Shown in pieces: positions 16,171 through 26,000 of a DNA stretch of 40,644 nt. Where the stretch lies: positions 1 through 40,644 of the forward strand of contig JAJECV010000021.1 in the NCBI GenBank assembly GCA_022821875.1. The letters are read 5' to 3'. Below the pieces are notes generated by a model, which saw only the letters and a list, made by a program, of their open reading frames with translations, searched no databases and was not told where the DNA came from. Each line of letters opens with the position of its first letter. Position 1 is the stretch's first letter. The stretch is from Rhodothermales bacterium (GTDB lineage: Bacteria; Bacteroidota; Rhodothermia; Rhodothermales; Bin80). The position numbers were made by a program, and so were the translations under genes.

Positions 16171-17752
16171 AGACTAGGTTCCACCAGAAGATGATGTACT
16201 CCCGTGTGTATGGGAGGCAGAGCGCCAGTGTGAAACCTGCAAGCAGCAGCAAGGGGACGGAGACCAGACCGAAGGTTCCGCTGTTGAACAGTCCGCCGCG
16301 GCTCAGCGTCGTAAAACTTCGCACACCGCGGATGATACAGTAGACACTCAGGAAAGCCCAGCTGCCGGCAAGAAGGAGTGGCAGTATCTCAGACTGTCCG
16401 TGATTGAGTCCCGGGGCAATCATGGTCAACGGCAGCATTGCCCCCAGCGGAGTATGATTCATGGCGCTGATGGTGAAAAAATGCTCCGCAGGGATTCCCT
16501 GCAGTTGCTGTGCGATTAATGCAGCGATTGAGTAGGAAATCAGGTTAATGATCAGATAGACCGCAATCACAACGAGAATCAGGAGGTAGTAGTTGGCGGT
16601 CAGATTGGAAATCTGCTCAAGGAGATAAGGACTCATTCGTATAGCAATTGCCTCAATCAGACGGAGGTCGTGAAAGGCCTCAACTAAGACCACGACCACG
16701 GCAGAGAGCAGAATCCCCTGCGCAATAACATAAAGCAGTGAGACATCTGGTGGAAGCACACTTTTACGGTAAAGTGTGTCCATGTTAATGTATGGATTCG
16801 CAATATACATCCACATCAGGCCAGAAAACCGGTTATACCACAGGTTCAAGAGAGCGATGAGCAGGCAGGTGATCCAGCTTAGGATCAGCGGCCAGGGAGT
16901 GCTCCGGCGAGGCCGGTCTCCAAAGTTAAATGCAAACATCTGCTGCGTACCCGTATAGATCCCCCGCAGCACACTGAGCGCGGGCCGTGCCTGACCTGAT
17001 GCATCCGTCAGCCCCCACTGGGACGAGGCCGTGCCGCCATCCTGCCACCGGTAAACGAAAATAACGCGTACACGACTCTCAAGCAGTCGCGGCAGGTGAT
17101 TTTCCAGAAAGCGGGCTTGCGATTCTGGCGAGTGGGGCCGGTGCAGACCAAATTCGGCGGGATCAACCTTCTGCCCAACACTCGCAATACCAACCGGCGC
17201 GGGGTGACTCCACTCCTCTAGCGCAGCAGCAGGGTCAGATTCCTTGCGCAGGTCCAGCAGAACCAGATCAACCAAAGAAGAACATCGGTCATTGACGATG
17301 AACGCGGATGTGTAGTAGAGTGTAAGTTCCGGTGCTAGTGCAGCGAGTTCGCGAAAATACTCGCAGGCCTGCGGATCGCTGGTATCGCTTTTGGTTGAGA
17401 CTCCGTAATAATGGGCGGACGGGTACAGGTGATAGGTCTGGCGGGCAAGGTTTAATTGGTTTTTCGCATACGCAAGCGTGTCAAGAAGGGCAGGCGCAGG
17501 CAGGAAATGGACAGGAAGATCCTGGAACAACCGCAGCCCGAGAGTATCCGCCACACGGAGCAGGTTGGTTTCCGTAATAAGGGGCAGGCGGACGGCTTCT
17601 ACACCGGCCTCGTGGATTTCCAGAAGGTCCTGAACCGTCGGAGGTGCAGGTGCATCCCAGACCACTCCCTTGAGTGGAGGAGTCTGGCCGTATGCACGAT
17701 CAGTGCACATACAACTCAGAAGCAAGCACAGAAGAATGCACCCGCGTGTCAT
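16160..17752 (-). CDS. Glycosidase-like periplasmic domain fused to polytopic membrane domain
   Basis: The product is 530 residues. A signal peptide (about 1-22) is followed by a soluble region (25-275) that looks like a degenerate TIM-barrel glycosidase of the GH2/GH5 type. It has an early Gly-Val-Glu-Ala-Val-Arg-Leu-Pro strand, a Tyr-Gly-Val-Ser-Thr-Lys-Ser segment and a late Arg-Trp-Gln-Asp-Gly-Gly before Trp-Gly-Leu-Thr-Asp, which resembles the last barrel strand. Catalytic acids could not be assigned. From about 288 to the end there are about six transmembrane helices, as in Bacteroidota DUF4271-like or Yip1-like proteins. It lies 6 bp after the M14 peptidase gene in an operon beginning with recJ. 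The function is unknown. Confidence 0.7.
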   Translation of the reverse strand: MTRGCILLCLLLSCMCTDRAYGQTPPLKGVVWDAPAPPTVQDLLEIHEAGVEAVRLPLITETNLLRVADTLGLRLFQDLPVHFLPAPALLDTLAYAKNQLNLARQTYHLYPSAHYYGVSTKSDTSDPQACEYFRELAALAPELTLYYTSAFIVNDRCSSLVDLVLLDLRKESDPAAALEEWSHPAPVGIASVGQKVDPAEFGLHRPHSPESQARFLENHLPRLLESRVRVIFVYRWQDGGTASSQWGLTDASGQARPALSVLRGIYTGTQQMFAFNFGDRPRRSTPWPLILSWITCLLIALLNLWYNRFSGLMWMYIANPYINMDTLYRKSVLPPDVSLLYVIAQGILLSAVVVVLVEAFHDLRLIEAIAIRMSPYLLEQISNLTANYYLLILVVIAVYLIINLISYSIAALIAQQLQGIPAEHFFTISAMNHTPLGAMLPLTMIAPGLNHGQSEILPLLLAGSWAFLSVYCIIRGVRSFTTLSRGGLFNSGTFGLVSVPLLLLAGFTLALCLPYTREYIIFWWNLVFRA

Positions 17753-17758
17753 CTTGCT

Positions 17759-20272
17759 TTAGAATGCCGCTACGCTGCGCTGTCCTGCCAGAAAAACGGC
17801 GTTTGCCAGCAGGAGCCTTCCGTGGTAGTGGAAGCCGCGAAAAATGGGGTTGTCAATAAAATAAATCACCTCGCCCCTCCCGATGGATTCCATTCCCAGG
17901 ATCAGGGATTCCTCCAGAGGCCCAAGTGCCTGCGCACCTGCAAAGCCTGCCACGAGGCTGTTTTCCCCGAGGATTCCGACATTCCATCCGTCTTCCAGCC
18001 ACGAAAATGCACGCGGGCTGACCTTCAAGGTAAAATAATCCCGCGGATACCCAAACGCCAGCGGATGGGTCGTGTCCAGTTCTGTACGGAAGATGGCCCC
18101 CGGGATATCCTGTGTGATCTCGTGGCGGTCACGCTCGGCATAGGGTCGGCGCTGCGTGTTCAGGGAATCGGTGTCCTCTTCCCCGTCTGACTTACGCTGT
18201 AAACCGAACCCGTCCTTGCCTGCAAGGAACGCCGCCGCCCTTTCCATGGCGATCAGCCGCCCGCCATCCTGGATCCAGTTATGAACTTCTTCCAGCCGGG
18301 ACTCGTCCAATATGTCACCATAGCTGCCGGAGGGCAGGATGATCACATCGTATCCGGTGAGCGAAAGGCTGGCGAAATCATCGTGATCAATGAGGGTGAC
18401 CGGATATTCCAGCTGTTCATCAAAGAAATGCCACAATGGTCCAAGACTATAGGGACTGATCGGTGCACCTGCAACGATGGCAACGCGCGGAGGATGGATG
18501 AAGACGACATCCCCGGAACCAAAGTCGACCCCTTCGGTGACGCGGGTTGTCGTGACGGCATCCACCGGTTGTCTGGTGCGGCGTGCACTCTGAATGACGA
18601 GAGAATCAAAGGCTGCCCCGGCACCTCCGCGTGTCATGATCAGGGTTCCTGCGTCGTAGGATTGGTCATGAATGGAGAACGGGATTTCGGTGTAGCGCAC
18701 TTTCACGCCTCTCTGCAGCAGATCTGCAAGTAGCCGCGCATCCTCAAAACTTTTCCATTCTGCGAGATAAGCAACGGGGGCAGACGGGGGTACAGGGTGT
18801 GGTGGTGTGGCTGCGGTGGTATCCCAGGTGACTTCGTGATCAAGTGCATAGGCTTCCACACCATAGATATACGGCAGGGCCCAGGCTGTAATGTCATACG
18901 TGAGGGAGTCTTCCAGTTCCGGCTCCGGCTCAAACAGGACGCGGGCCAGCACCCCCTTCGGCTGCGCAACCGGAACGACAAGATCTCCAGGTTCAATTTG
19001 CAGTTCTTCCCGGAGTCCTGTGGAATAGGCAAACGCGTCCCGTCTGCCGGTGGCGGTGGCAAAGCCGTAGGTGATCCCGAGCAGGTCCAGATGGCTTGAG
19101 ATAGTGCGGACTTGGTCTGCCTGATCCGCATGGCGGATCAGGTACGCGGCGGCGGTTCCGGGAGCATGAACTGTTGCGGGGCTAAAATACCGGGCAAACT
19201 CATCTACAATCCGCTCCCGCTCATTTGCAGCCACCTCAATGGTAGAGAGGCTTGTGGTGTAGTGGTGTGCAATCCGGTCATCAAGCGTCAGGGTGTCTCC
19301 CTCTGCGGTAAGGATTCCCAGTCCGGCATGTCCGGACCCCGCCTGTTCGTACGTCATTCCGATTGCACCGTTGAAGATGGGCCATGTGTCCCCATAGCCG
19401 GGATAGAACAGGTCAAACACCTGTCTGGTAAAGAACAGCCACCCCTGTTCATCAAAGTATCGGGCATGATTGGCGCCCATCATGTCCTGAAGTTCACGCT
19501 GCCATGGTGTGATATACCTGTGGTACGGGATAGCGGCGGGGGCGAAATAATAGGGGCTGTTTACCCCCTGCTCATGGAAGTCCACATGAACATGGGGCAT
19601 CCAGCGATTGTAGTGTGGCAATCGCTGCCGTGTCTCAGTCTGGGTCCCCCAGGCCCAGTCCCGGTTCAGGTCAAAGTAGTAGTGGTTGGTTCGCCCGCCG
19701 GGCCATGGCTCTGCGTGTTCACGGGCTTCTTTATGAATATTTGGCGTTTGCCCCCGTGTCTGCCGGTAAAAATGAACATAGCGGTCCCGCCCATCCGGGT
19801 TGAGGCATGGATCAATAATGACGATGGTGTTTTCGAGCCATGCAGAGATCGTACTGTCTGTGCTGCCAGCCAGTGTATGAATGACTTCCAAAGCAGCTTC
19901 GGTGCCCACGGATTCATTCCCGTGAACGTTATAACTGAGCCAGACCAGTACGGGGATCTTCCGATCCGGGGTTCCCTCCAGGAGTCCGGTGTGCTGGAGG
20001 TTTGCTGTACGAATTTCTTCAAGATTTGCAAGATTGTTCACAGAAGAGATGATCACGTATTGCAGCAGGCGGCCTTCGTACGTATGGCCATATTCAACAT
20101 GGATCACATTTTCTGAATTGTCTGCGATATGGCGGACATAATCCGTGACCCGGTGATGGGGCGTAAAGTCCGCTCCAGATGTGTAGCCCAGAAACTCGGC
20201 CGGGCCGGGGAGCTGCGCTTCGGCAGAGCAGGCAAAAGAAGCCGCCAACAAAAAACAGACAAGAATTCTCAT
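17759..20272 (-). CDS. Secreted M14 zinc carboxypeptidase-like protein
   Basis: The product is 837 residues with a signal peptide (about 1-19). The M14 domain (about 35-350) has the zinc ligands His117 and Glu120 in Val-His-Gly-Asn-Glu-Ser and a third His at about 233 in Asp-Phe-His-Glu-Gln-Gly. It also has the substrate-binding Asn-Pro-Asp-Gly-Arg and a later Met-Thr-Tyr-Glu-Gln-Ala that may carry the general-base Glu. The C-terminal ~250 residues include a Rossmann/GATase-like segment (Val-Ala-Ile-Val-Ala-Gly, later Asp-Val-Ile-Ile-Leu-Pro-Ser-Gly) seen in long M14 proteins of this group. It is likely periplasmic or outer-membrane associated and cleaves peptides. The start overlaps the recJ stop by 4 bp. 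Confidence 0.9.
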   Translation of the reverse strand: MRILVCFLLAASFACSAEAQLPGPAEFLGYTSGADFTPHHRVTDYVRHIADNSENVIHVEYGHTYEGRLLQYVIISSVNNLANLEEIRTANLQHTGLLEGTPDRKIPVLVWLSYNVHGNESVGTEAALEVIHTLAGSTDSTISAWLENTIVIIDPCLNPDGRDRYVHFYRQTRGQTPNIHKEAREHAEPWPGGRTNHYYFDLNRDWAWGTQTETRQRLPHYNRWMPHVHVDFHEQGVNSPYYFAPAAIPYHRYITPWQRELQDMMGANHARYFDEQGWLFFTRQVFDLFYPGYGDTWPIFNGAIGMTYEQAGSGHAGLGILTAEGDTLTLDDRIAHHYTTSLSTIEVAANERERIVDEFARYFSPATVHAPGTAAAYLIRHADQADQVRTISSHLDLLGITYGFATATGRRDAFAYSTGLREELQIEPGDLVVPVAQPKGVLARVLFEPEPELEDSLTYDITAWALPYIYGVEAYALDHEVTWDTTAATPPHPVPPSAPVAYLAEWKSFEDARLLADLLQRGVKVRYTEIPFSIHDQSYDAGTLIMTRGGAGAAFDSLVIQSARRTRQPVDAVTTTRVTEGVDFGSGDVVFIHPPRVAIVAGAPISPYSLGPLWHFFDEQLEYPVTLIDHDDFASLSLTGYDVIILPSGSYGDILDESRLEEVHNWIQDGGRLIAMERAAAFLAGKDGFGLQRKSDGEEDTDSLNTQRRPYAERDRHEITQDIPGAIFRTELDTTHPLAFGYPRDYFTLKVSPRAFSWLEDGWNVGILGENSLVAGFAGAQALGPLEESLILGMESIGRGEVIYFIDNPIFRGFHYHGRLLLANAVFLAGQRSVAAF

Positions 20273-22008
20273 AATGACTGGGGATGTGCACGGAGTGCTT
20301 CAATGCGGAGTTGGGTGGTAACCCGTCCGTTCCACCGGTTCTCTTCTACATGGCAGAGGATGTCAATGCCCGTCTTTTGTACGCGGGCTTCCTCTGCGGT
20401 GGTGTAGTGCTGTCCCTGCCGGAAGCCGATGGCATCCATGGTCGTGGACGAATTCGGGTCCCGCAGGTTCATTTTCAGGTGATGCCCGCCACTTAGCAGG
20501 CGGACTGACAGCGGGCGCAGGTCTTCCATAAGAAAGAGGGGAGCCTCATTCCCTTTACCAAAGGGCTGACACATTTTAAGGACACGTTCAAATTTCCCCG
20601 GGATCGTCTCCATGAGTAATTTGGCATCATATTCAAGAGAGGCTTCAAACGGCTGATCGCCCATCTGGGTGAGCACTTCGGTGTTGAGCTGTGCCTTCAG
20701 GAGGGGGATGTTCTCTTTTTTGAGCGTGAGACCTGCCGCTTTTGCATGGCCTCCAAAATGGGTCAGCAGGTCCTGACAGCCGGTCAGGGCTTTCAGGATA
20801 TGGATATCGCCGCAGGTGCGTACACTTCCGAACACGTCTTCCCCGTCCGAATTGGGGACATCGGTCAGCATCACCGCGGGGCGGGTAAACTCCTGGACCA
20901 TTTGGGATGCGGCGGATCCCAGGATGCCGGGATGCCAGTCCGGATGGTAGAGCACCAGAGCGCCGGTGTGCTCCCCGGCCAATTGTGTTCGGGCAAGTTT
21001 GCCGGCCACCGGGCGCAGTTCTGCTGCACGCGCTTTTCTGGATTTATTGAGTTCGTCAAGCCGCTTGGCGAGTTCCTTTGCCTCCCCTTCCGTCTCTGTC
21101 ATCAGCAGTGCCAGCGCTTCGTCTGCATGGGCCAGCCGCCCGGCCGCATTGAGCCGGGGTCCCAGCTGCATTCCGATATCGGAAGAGGTCAGATACTCCT
21201 GATTGCGTCTTGAAACAGATACCAGGGAGGTAAGCCCGGGGTGCTTTGATGTGCGAAGCAGGCTTAATCCTTCCCGTACCAGGATGCGGTTTTCTCCGAT
21301 CAGCGGCATGACATCACACACCGTGGAGATGGCAACCAGCCCAAGGTAGTCATCTGCAAGGTGGGCGGGCCTGCCGAGTACCTCAAGGGTGACCTGGATC
21401 ATCTTGTAGGCCAGCGCACAGGCAGAAATATCTTTTAGCGGGTAGGTGCACTCTTTCCGGTTGGGGTTTACATGTGCGCGGCAGACGGGGGATTTGCCCT
21501 CATTTTCATGATGGTCGCAGATAATGAGATCTATCCCGGCCTCCTGTACTTTCTGTGCGGTTTCTTCATCGTTGGTGCCACAGTCGGCGACAATGATCAG
21601 GGAGCATTCCCCTGCGTGTGCCAAGTCTGCTCCGCTTGCATGAAATCCATGATTTTCTTCCTGCCGGTGCGGGATATAGGATTCGGTTGCAACTCCGTGG
21701 GATTGCAGGAATTGCAGCAGGAGCGCCGTGGAGGTGACCCCATCCGCATCAAAGTCGCCGTAGACCAGCACCTTCTCCTTTTCCGTGATGGCGCGGGCAA
21801 TCCGTTCTGCCGCCAGGTCCACCTCCGCCAGCAGGCGGGGATCTGTCAGATTCTCTCTGGTTGCCCGAAAGTAATCCCGTGCGGCATCCAGTGAGTCAAT
21901 GCCGCGCAGGACAAGGAAGCGCGTCAGCGGTTCGGGCAGCGAATTCAACTCCTCGCCGAGGGTCTGCACAACCGCAGAATTTTTGATGGGACGCTCAGTC
22001 CATTGCAT
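20269..22008 (-). CDS. recJ: Single-stranded-DNA-specific exonuclease RecJ
   Basis: The product is 579 residues, the usual size for a 5'-3' single-strand exonuclease of recombination and mismatch repair. The DHH domain has Gly-Asp-Phe-Asp-Ala-Asp-Gly (84-90), Ala-Asp-Cys-Gly (141-144) and the Asp-His-His at 165-167. The DHHA1 domain has the Gly-Gly-His-Ala-Lys-Ala-Ala-Gly motif, and an OB-fold region ends the protein. All metal-binding motifs look intact. It is the first gene of a three-gene minus-strand operon and overlaps the M14 peptidase gene by four bases. Confidence 0.96.
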   Translation of the reverse strand: MQWTERPIKNSAVVQTLGEELNSLPEPLTRFLVLRGIDSLDAARDYFRATRENLTDPRLLAEVDLAAERIARAITEKEKVLVYGDFDADGVTSTALLLQFLQSHGVATESYIPHRQEENHGFHASGADLAHAGECSLIIVADCGTNDEETAQKVQEAGIDLIICDHHENEGKSPVCRAHVNPNRKECTYPLKDISACALAYKMIQVTLEVLGRPAHLADDYLGLVAISTVCDVMPLIGENRILVREGLSLLRTSKHPGLTSLVSVSRRNQEYLTSSDIGMQLGPRLNAAGRLAHADEALALLMTETEGEAKELAKRLDELNKSRKARAAELRPVAGKLARTQLAGEHTGALVLYHPDWHPGILGSAASQMVQEFTRPAVMLTDVPNSDGEDVFGSVRTCGDIHILKALTGCQDLLTHFGGHAKAAGLTLKKENIPLLKAQLNTEVLTQMGDQPFEASLEYDAKLLMETIPGKFERVLKMCQPFGKGNEAPLFLMEDLRPLSVRLLSGGHHLKMNLRDPNSSTTMDAIGFRQGQHYTTAEEARVQKTGIDILCHVEENRWNGRVTTQLRIEALRAHPQSL

Positions 22009-22706
22009 GAAGTAACAGGCTTTTCACTAGGGACTCCAATATACGACTGATCCGCGGGTTATTCCCCGTGATAACGTGTCAATTTTGAAGTGACTCGTAC
22101 AAATTTCGTTGCTCATGGGCGATCTTCATATCCATTTCCAGGGATCAAATCCGGCCAGATGGCCGACAGGAGCCTGCAGCGGCGGAATTTTCCGGAATGG
22201 TGGCTGCGACCGAAAATGGCAGCCTCTGTCCAGTCAAAAACATGTGCACGGAATCCTGCCTGTTAACCAAAGTCTGGCGGCGCGTCTGGTATCCATGAAC
22301 AAAGGTACACCAGAGGGGCATGCAAGAACAATTCTGGACACCTCAATCCACCGGTTGAAAGGTGACGGAACAGAAACCTGGAGGCCGTCGGCTGATCCTG
22401 CGGCACGGTCCGAAGAAAGCGGCAGAGACGGGAAGGCCCGGGAGAAGGTCTGAGACGATTCGCCAAAGGGATGAAGGGGAACTTTCAAGCAGTCAACCAG
22501 ACCCTGCAACGCCGGACGGTGCCCTTCTGCCGGGCTGGTCACTGTCCTTGAATTTGTGCTGATGCTCAGTCTGCTGAAAAATCAATGGAAGGTCCATGGT
22601 GCAACAAACGCCTCACAGCACCATGCCCTGAACCGAAGGGAACGTTTTGCATTCCGCACCTGTTCAACATACGTGCATGGAATAAGATACAGAGTACGGC
22701 GGGGAT

Positions 22707-22804
22707 CTGTAACGCCGTCTTGTAACACATGAAAGGCGCACCTGAGCAATTCCGGGACAGTAACCGGATACGGTTTGTGCGGTTTTTGACGAACGGCGTT
22801 ACAG
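22707..22804. repeat. 12-bp perfect inverted repeat enclosing 74 bp
   Basis: Bases 22707-22718 and 22793-22804 are exact reverse complements. The pairing can be extended by about four G-C pairs on the outside if one base is bulged. Inside, a 5-bp hairpin (AACCG with CGGTT, GATA loop) and a CGCAC/GTGCG pair can form. The arrangement could be a structured RNA ahead of susC or a small mobile (MITE-like) element. Confidence 0.6.
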
Positions 22805-22908
22805 TCCCTTCGGACTCTGGATGAGTTTGCCTGCAGGTTTCTGCTGTGTCCCTGTCGGGGAATGGAACATCAGGGAACGCAGATAGATCAACCCAAAGTG
22901 CGATGTAC

Positions 22909-22941
22909 TTGTGCATAATTGTTCAGAAGTTCGTATCTTTA
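22909..22941 (+). promoter_or_regulatory. Candidate Bacteroidota-type promoter for susC
   Basis: TTG at 22909-22911 and TATCTTTA at 22934-22941 (one base from TAnnTTTG) are separated by 22 bp. That is within the 17-23 bp reported for Flavobacterium-type promoters. It lies about 75 bp before the susC start. Confidence 0.35.
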
Positions 22942-23014
22942 CCGTTAAATCCTTCCAGATGGTCCTTTTTGGCTTCATCGTGGAGGCATTCCACTCATAA
23001 ATACTGAAGATCTC

Positions 23015-26000
23015 ATGACGAAAAGACATTTTTTTCTCGCTTTCTGCATCTTGCTGCTGCCGGGATTGGCAAATGCTCAGAGCATCATTTCCGGTACAGT
23101 CACCGATGACACGGGTGAGCCGCTCATTGGAGCGAACGTACTCGTTGAGTCGCTGGTGATCGGTGCCTCCACTGATATTGACGGGGAGTACTCATTTCAG
23201 CTTCCTGCCGAAAATGTCGGGCAGGCGCTGGAGTTAACCGCTCGTTACATCGGTTTCGTGGAGCAGGTCCGAACGATCACGGTCAGTGAGGGGATCATGA
23301 CAGAGGACTTTACCCTGGAGGTGGATTTCCTGCAACTGGATGATGTTGTTGTCACCGGGGTTGCGGAAGCAACACCAAAGAAAAAGTTGGCGTTCACGGT
23401 AAGCCAGGTGGATTCCGAAGACATCACCCTTGCACCTGCATCCAATCCGGTTGCGTCTATTCAGGGGAAAGTGGCCGGAGTCGCTGTTCAGGCTTCAAGC
23501 GGTGCGCCGGGAGATGCTGTGAATGTGCGGCTGCGCGGTACAACCAGTATCACCGGCAGTAACCAGCCCCTTTACATTGTTGATGGCGTTGTTCTTGGGC
23601 AAAACCAGGTTGATATTGATGCCCTGGATGTTGAAAATATTGAGATCGTCAAGGGAGCGGCGGCATCGTCGCTCTACGGCTCCAGAGCCCAGAATGGTGT
23701 AATCAATATCACGACCAAGCGCGGCTCCTCAACTCCCCTGAACCAGACACGGGTAACCGTCCGGAACGAGTTTGGATTCAGCAGTGTTGCGAAAACCCTG
23801 GAAGCCAATACCTCCCATGATTATCAGGTTGATGCGTCTGGGAATATCTTGAATTCTGCGGGAGAAATCAATAATTGTGAGACCTGTCTGCCTAACGGGT
23901 ACGGTCCGGGAGCCGCTCAGGAGACCAACCCTCACGGTGCTGCTTTCTTTGATAAGCCGTATCAGGGGAAGTTGTATAACGCATTTGAAGAATTCTTCGA
24001 TCCGGGAAACACCTGGACAAATTATGTCGGTGTTACCCAGAACAGTTCCAAGACAAACTTTCTGGCCTCGTTCACAAATGTCGTTGAGCAGGGGGCGATC
24101 AAAGGGCTTGAAGGGCTTGAGCGGAAAAGTATCCGTGTAAATCTGGATCATCGAATTCGCCCCAATCTGAACCTGTCCACATCCGGATTCTATTCCAACA
24201 GCACGAATGATAATATTAACTCGGACCTGAACTCGAATTCGTTCTTCAATCCTTTCTTTGGATTGATGTTTACGAGTCCGCTGGTCAATCTCGGGGCCAG
24301 AGATGAACAGGGCAATTTGAAGATTCAGGCGGACCCGCTCTCGGTTGAAGAGAATCCGGTTTATATCATTGAAAATACGGACATCAAAAATGACCGGTCA
24401 AGGCTTCTGGGCAATTTCCGCGCCCGCTGGAGCCCCTTTGAGTGGGTGGATCTTGAGGGCAATTTCAGTTATGATCGATCAGATAGAGACGAGATAGAAT
24501 TCGCTGATATCGGCTTTGAATCTATTGGTACGTCCTCAATTAACCTTGGTCGGGTTGAGCGTGTAAATGTTCTTGCTGAGGCCATTAATTATGACGTGAC
24601 GGCATCTTTCCGCAAGCGGTTCGGGGATTTTACGACCCGCGGTCAGTTGAAAGCGCAGATAGAAGACTTTGATGACCATTATGAGTATGTCGTTGGGTTT
24701 AATCTGGTGACGGCAGGAATTCTGGATCTCTCCAATGTGAAGCGGTTTGCCGAGGATGACAGTGGTGAGAGGTATATAGGCAGTGACAGGCGGACCGTTC
24801 GTTCAGAAGGGTATTACGCAACCGCGGGAATGGATTATCAGGATAAATACATTGCGGATATTTTCTTCCGCTACGACGGCAGTTCGCTCTTCGGTTCCGA
24901 AGAGCGGTGGCAGCCTTATTTTCGTGCAAGCGGTGCATGGCGGGTCTCTGAGGAGACATTCTGGCCCGCGGACAATCCGATCTCCGAACTGAAGTTGCGT
25001 GCCTCGATCGGGACAGCTGGAGGCCGGCCCAGGTTTGAGGCGCAGTATGAGGTCCTGTCTCTCGGTGACGGCCAGCTTTCCAAATCAAGATTGGGGAATG
25101 CCTCCTTGAAGCCGGAATTGCAGACAGAGGCGGAATTCGGAATAGACGTAGGGGTCATGGACCGGATCTTCATTGAATTAGTGTATGCGAACACCACGGT
25201 GGAAGATCTGCTTCTTGCTACACCGCTTCCCGGATATACAGGGTTTGGAAGCCAGTGGCGCAATGCAGGTAACCTGTCTTCGAATACCGTTGAGGCGAGT
25301 GTCAATGCGAGTGTATACAGTTCCCGGGATATGTCTCTGGAGATTGGTGCCATTTTTGACCGGACTCGTCAGGAAATCACCGAATTTGAATCCAATCCTT
25401 ATCTGGGAGGGCCTCGAGGACTGTTCTATTTCAGAAACGGGGAGACTCTGGGGGCTATGTACGGGGCAAAACTGATCAGAGATCTTGCTGATCTTCCGGC
25501 TGATGTTGATGCAAGTTTCTTTGATGTGAACGATGATGGGTATGTAGTTGCCGTTGGTGAGGGGAACACCTATGCCAGCGGTGCAGGCCCCGACGGTACC
25601 CTTGGAGGGGAAGATGATCTCTGGGGAACCATGGTTGAGGTTGGAGATGCCAGTTACGGCTGGGGGCTGCCGATCAAGTATTACGACGAAGAGAATGAAA
25701 CCGATCAGGTTCAGATCGGAAATACATTGCCAAGTTTTAATGTTGGATTCAACACCACATTCCGCTACAAAGGGGTTCACCTGTATATGTTATGGGGAGC
25801 CCAGATCGGCGGAGATGTCTACAACGCCACGAAGCAGTGGGGGTATCGTGATGGTCGTAATTCAGATCAGGACCAGAGAGGGAAAGAGGAGAGCATGAAG
25901 AAATCCACGGTGTACTACGCAGCGCTCTACAATACGAATTCACTGGTCAATCATTTCGTAGAGGATGGATCCTATCTGAAGTTGCGTGAACTCTCCCTGG

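Larger units (their letters stand above)
22009..23014. other. 1-kb intergenic region without a convincing gene
   Basis: This 1,006-bp stretch separates the divergent recJ and susC. Frames up to 114-116 codons exist on both strands (for example 22109-22453 plus, 22566-22916 minus), but they read as Arg/Pro/Ser-rich or mixed sequence with no recognised family. It contains several small inverted repeats (for example CGGAA-TT-TTCCG near 22180) and a longer-range 12-bp pair at 22707/22793. It may hold a decayed gene, a structured RNA or a susC leader. No tRNA, rRNA or familiar riboswitch was seen. Confidence 0.5.

Noticed and set aside
17456-18190. 244-codon plus-strand frame across the ends of two minus-strand genes
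   Set aside because: It spans the junction of two well-supported genes on the other strand and has a composition typical of antisense frames.
19112-20116. 334-codon plus-strand frame opposite the M14 peptidase
   Set aside because: No family pattern and unusual composition. The minus-strand frame has intact zinc motifs and a signal peptide.
22109-22453. 114-codon plus-strand frame in the recJ-susC gap
   Set aside because: No recognisable domain, signal or start context. I considered a decayed group II intron maturase leader, but found no domain V hairpin or 5' consensus.
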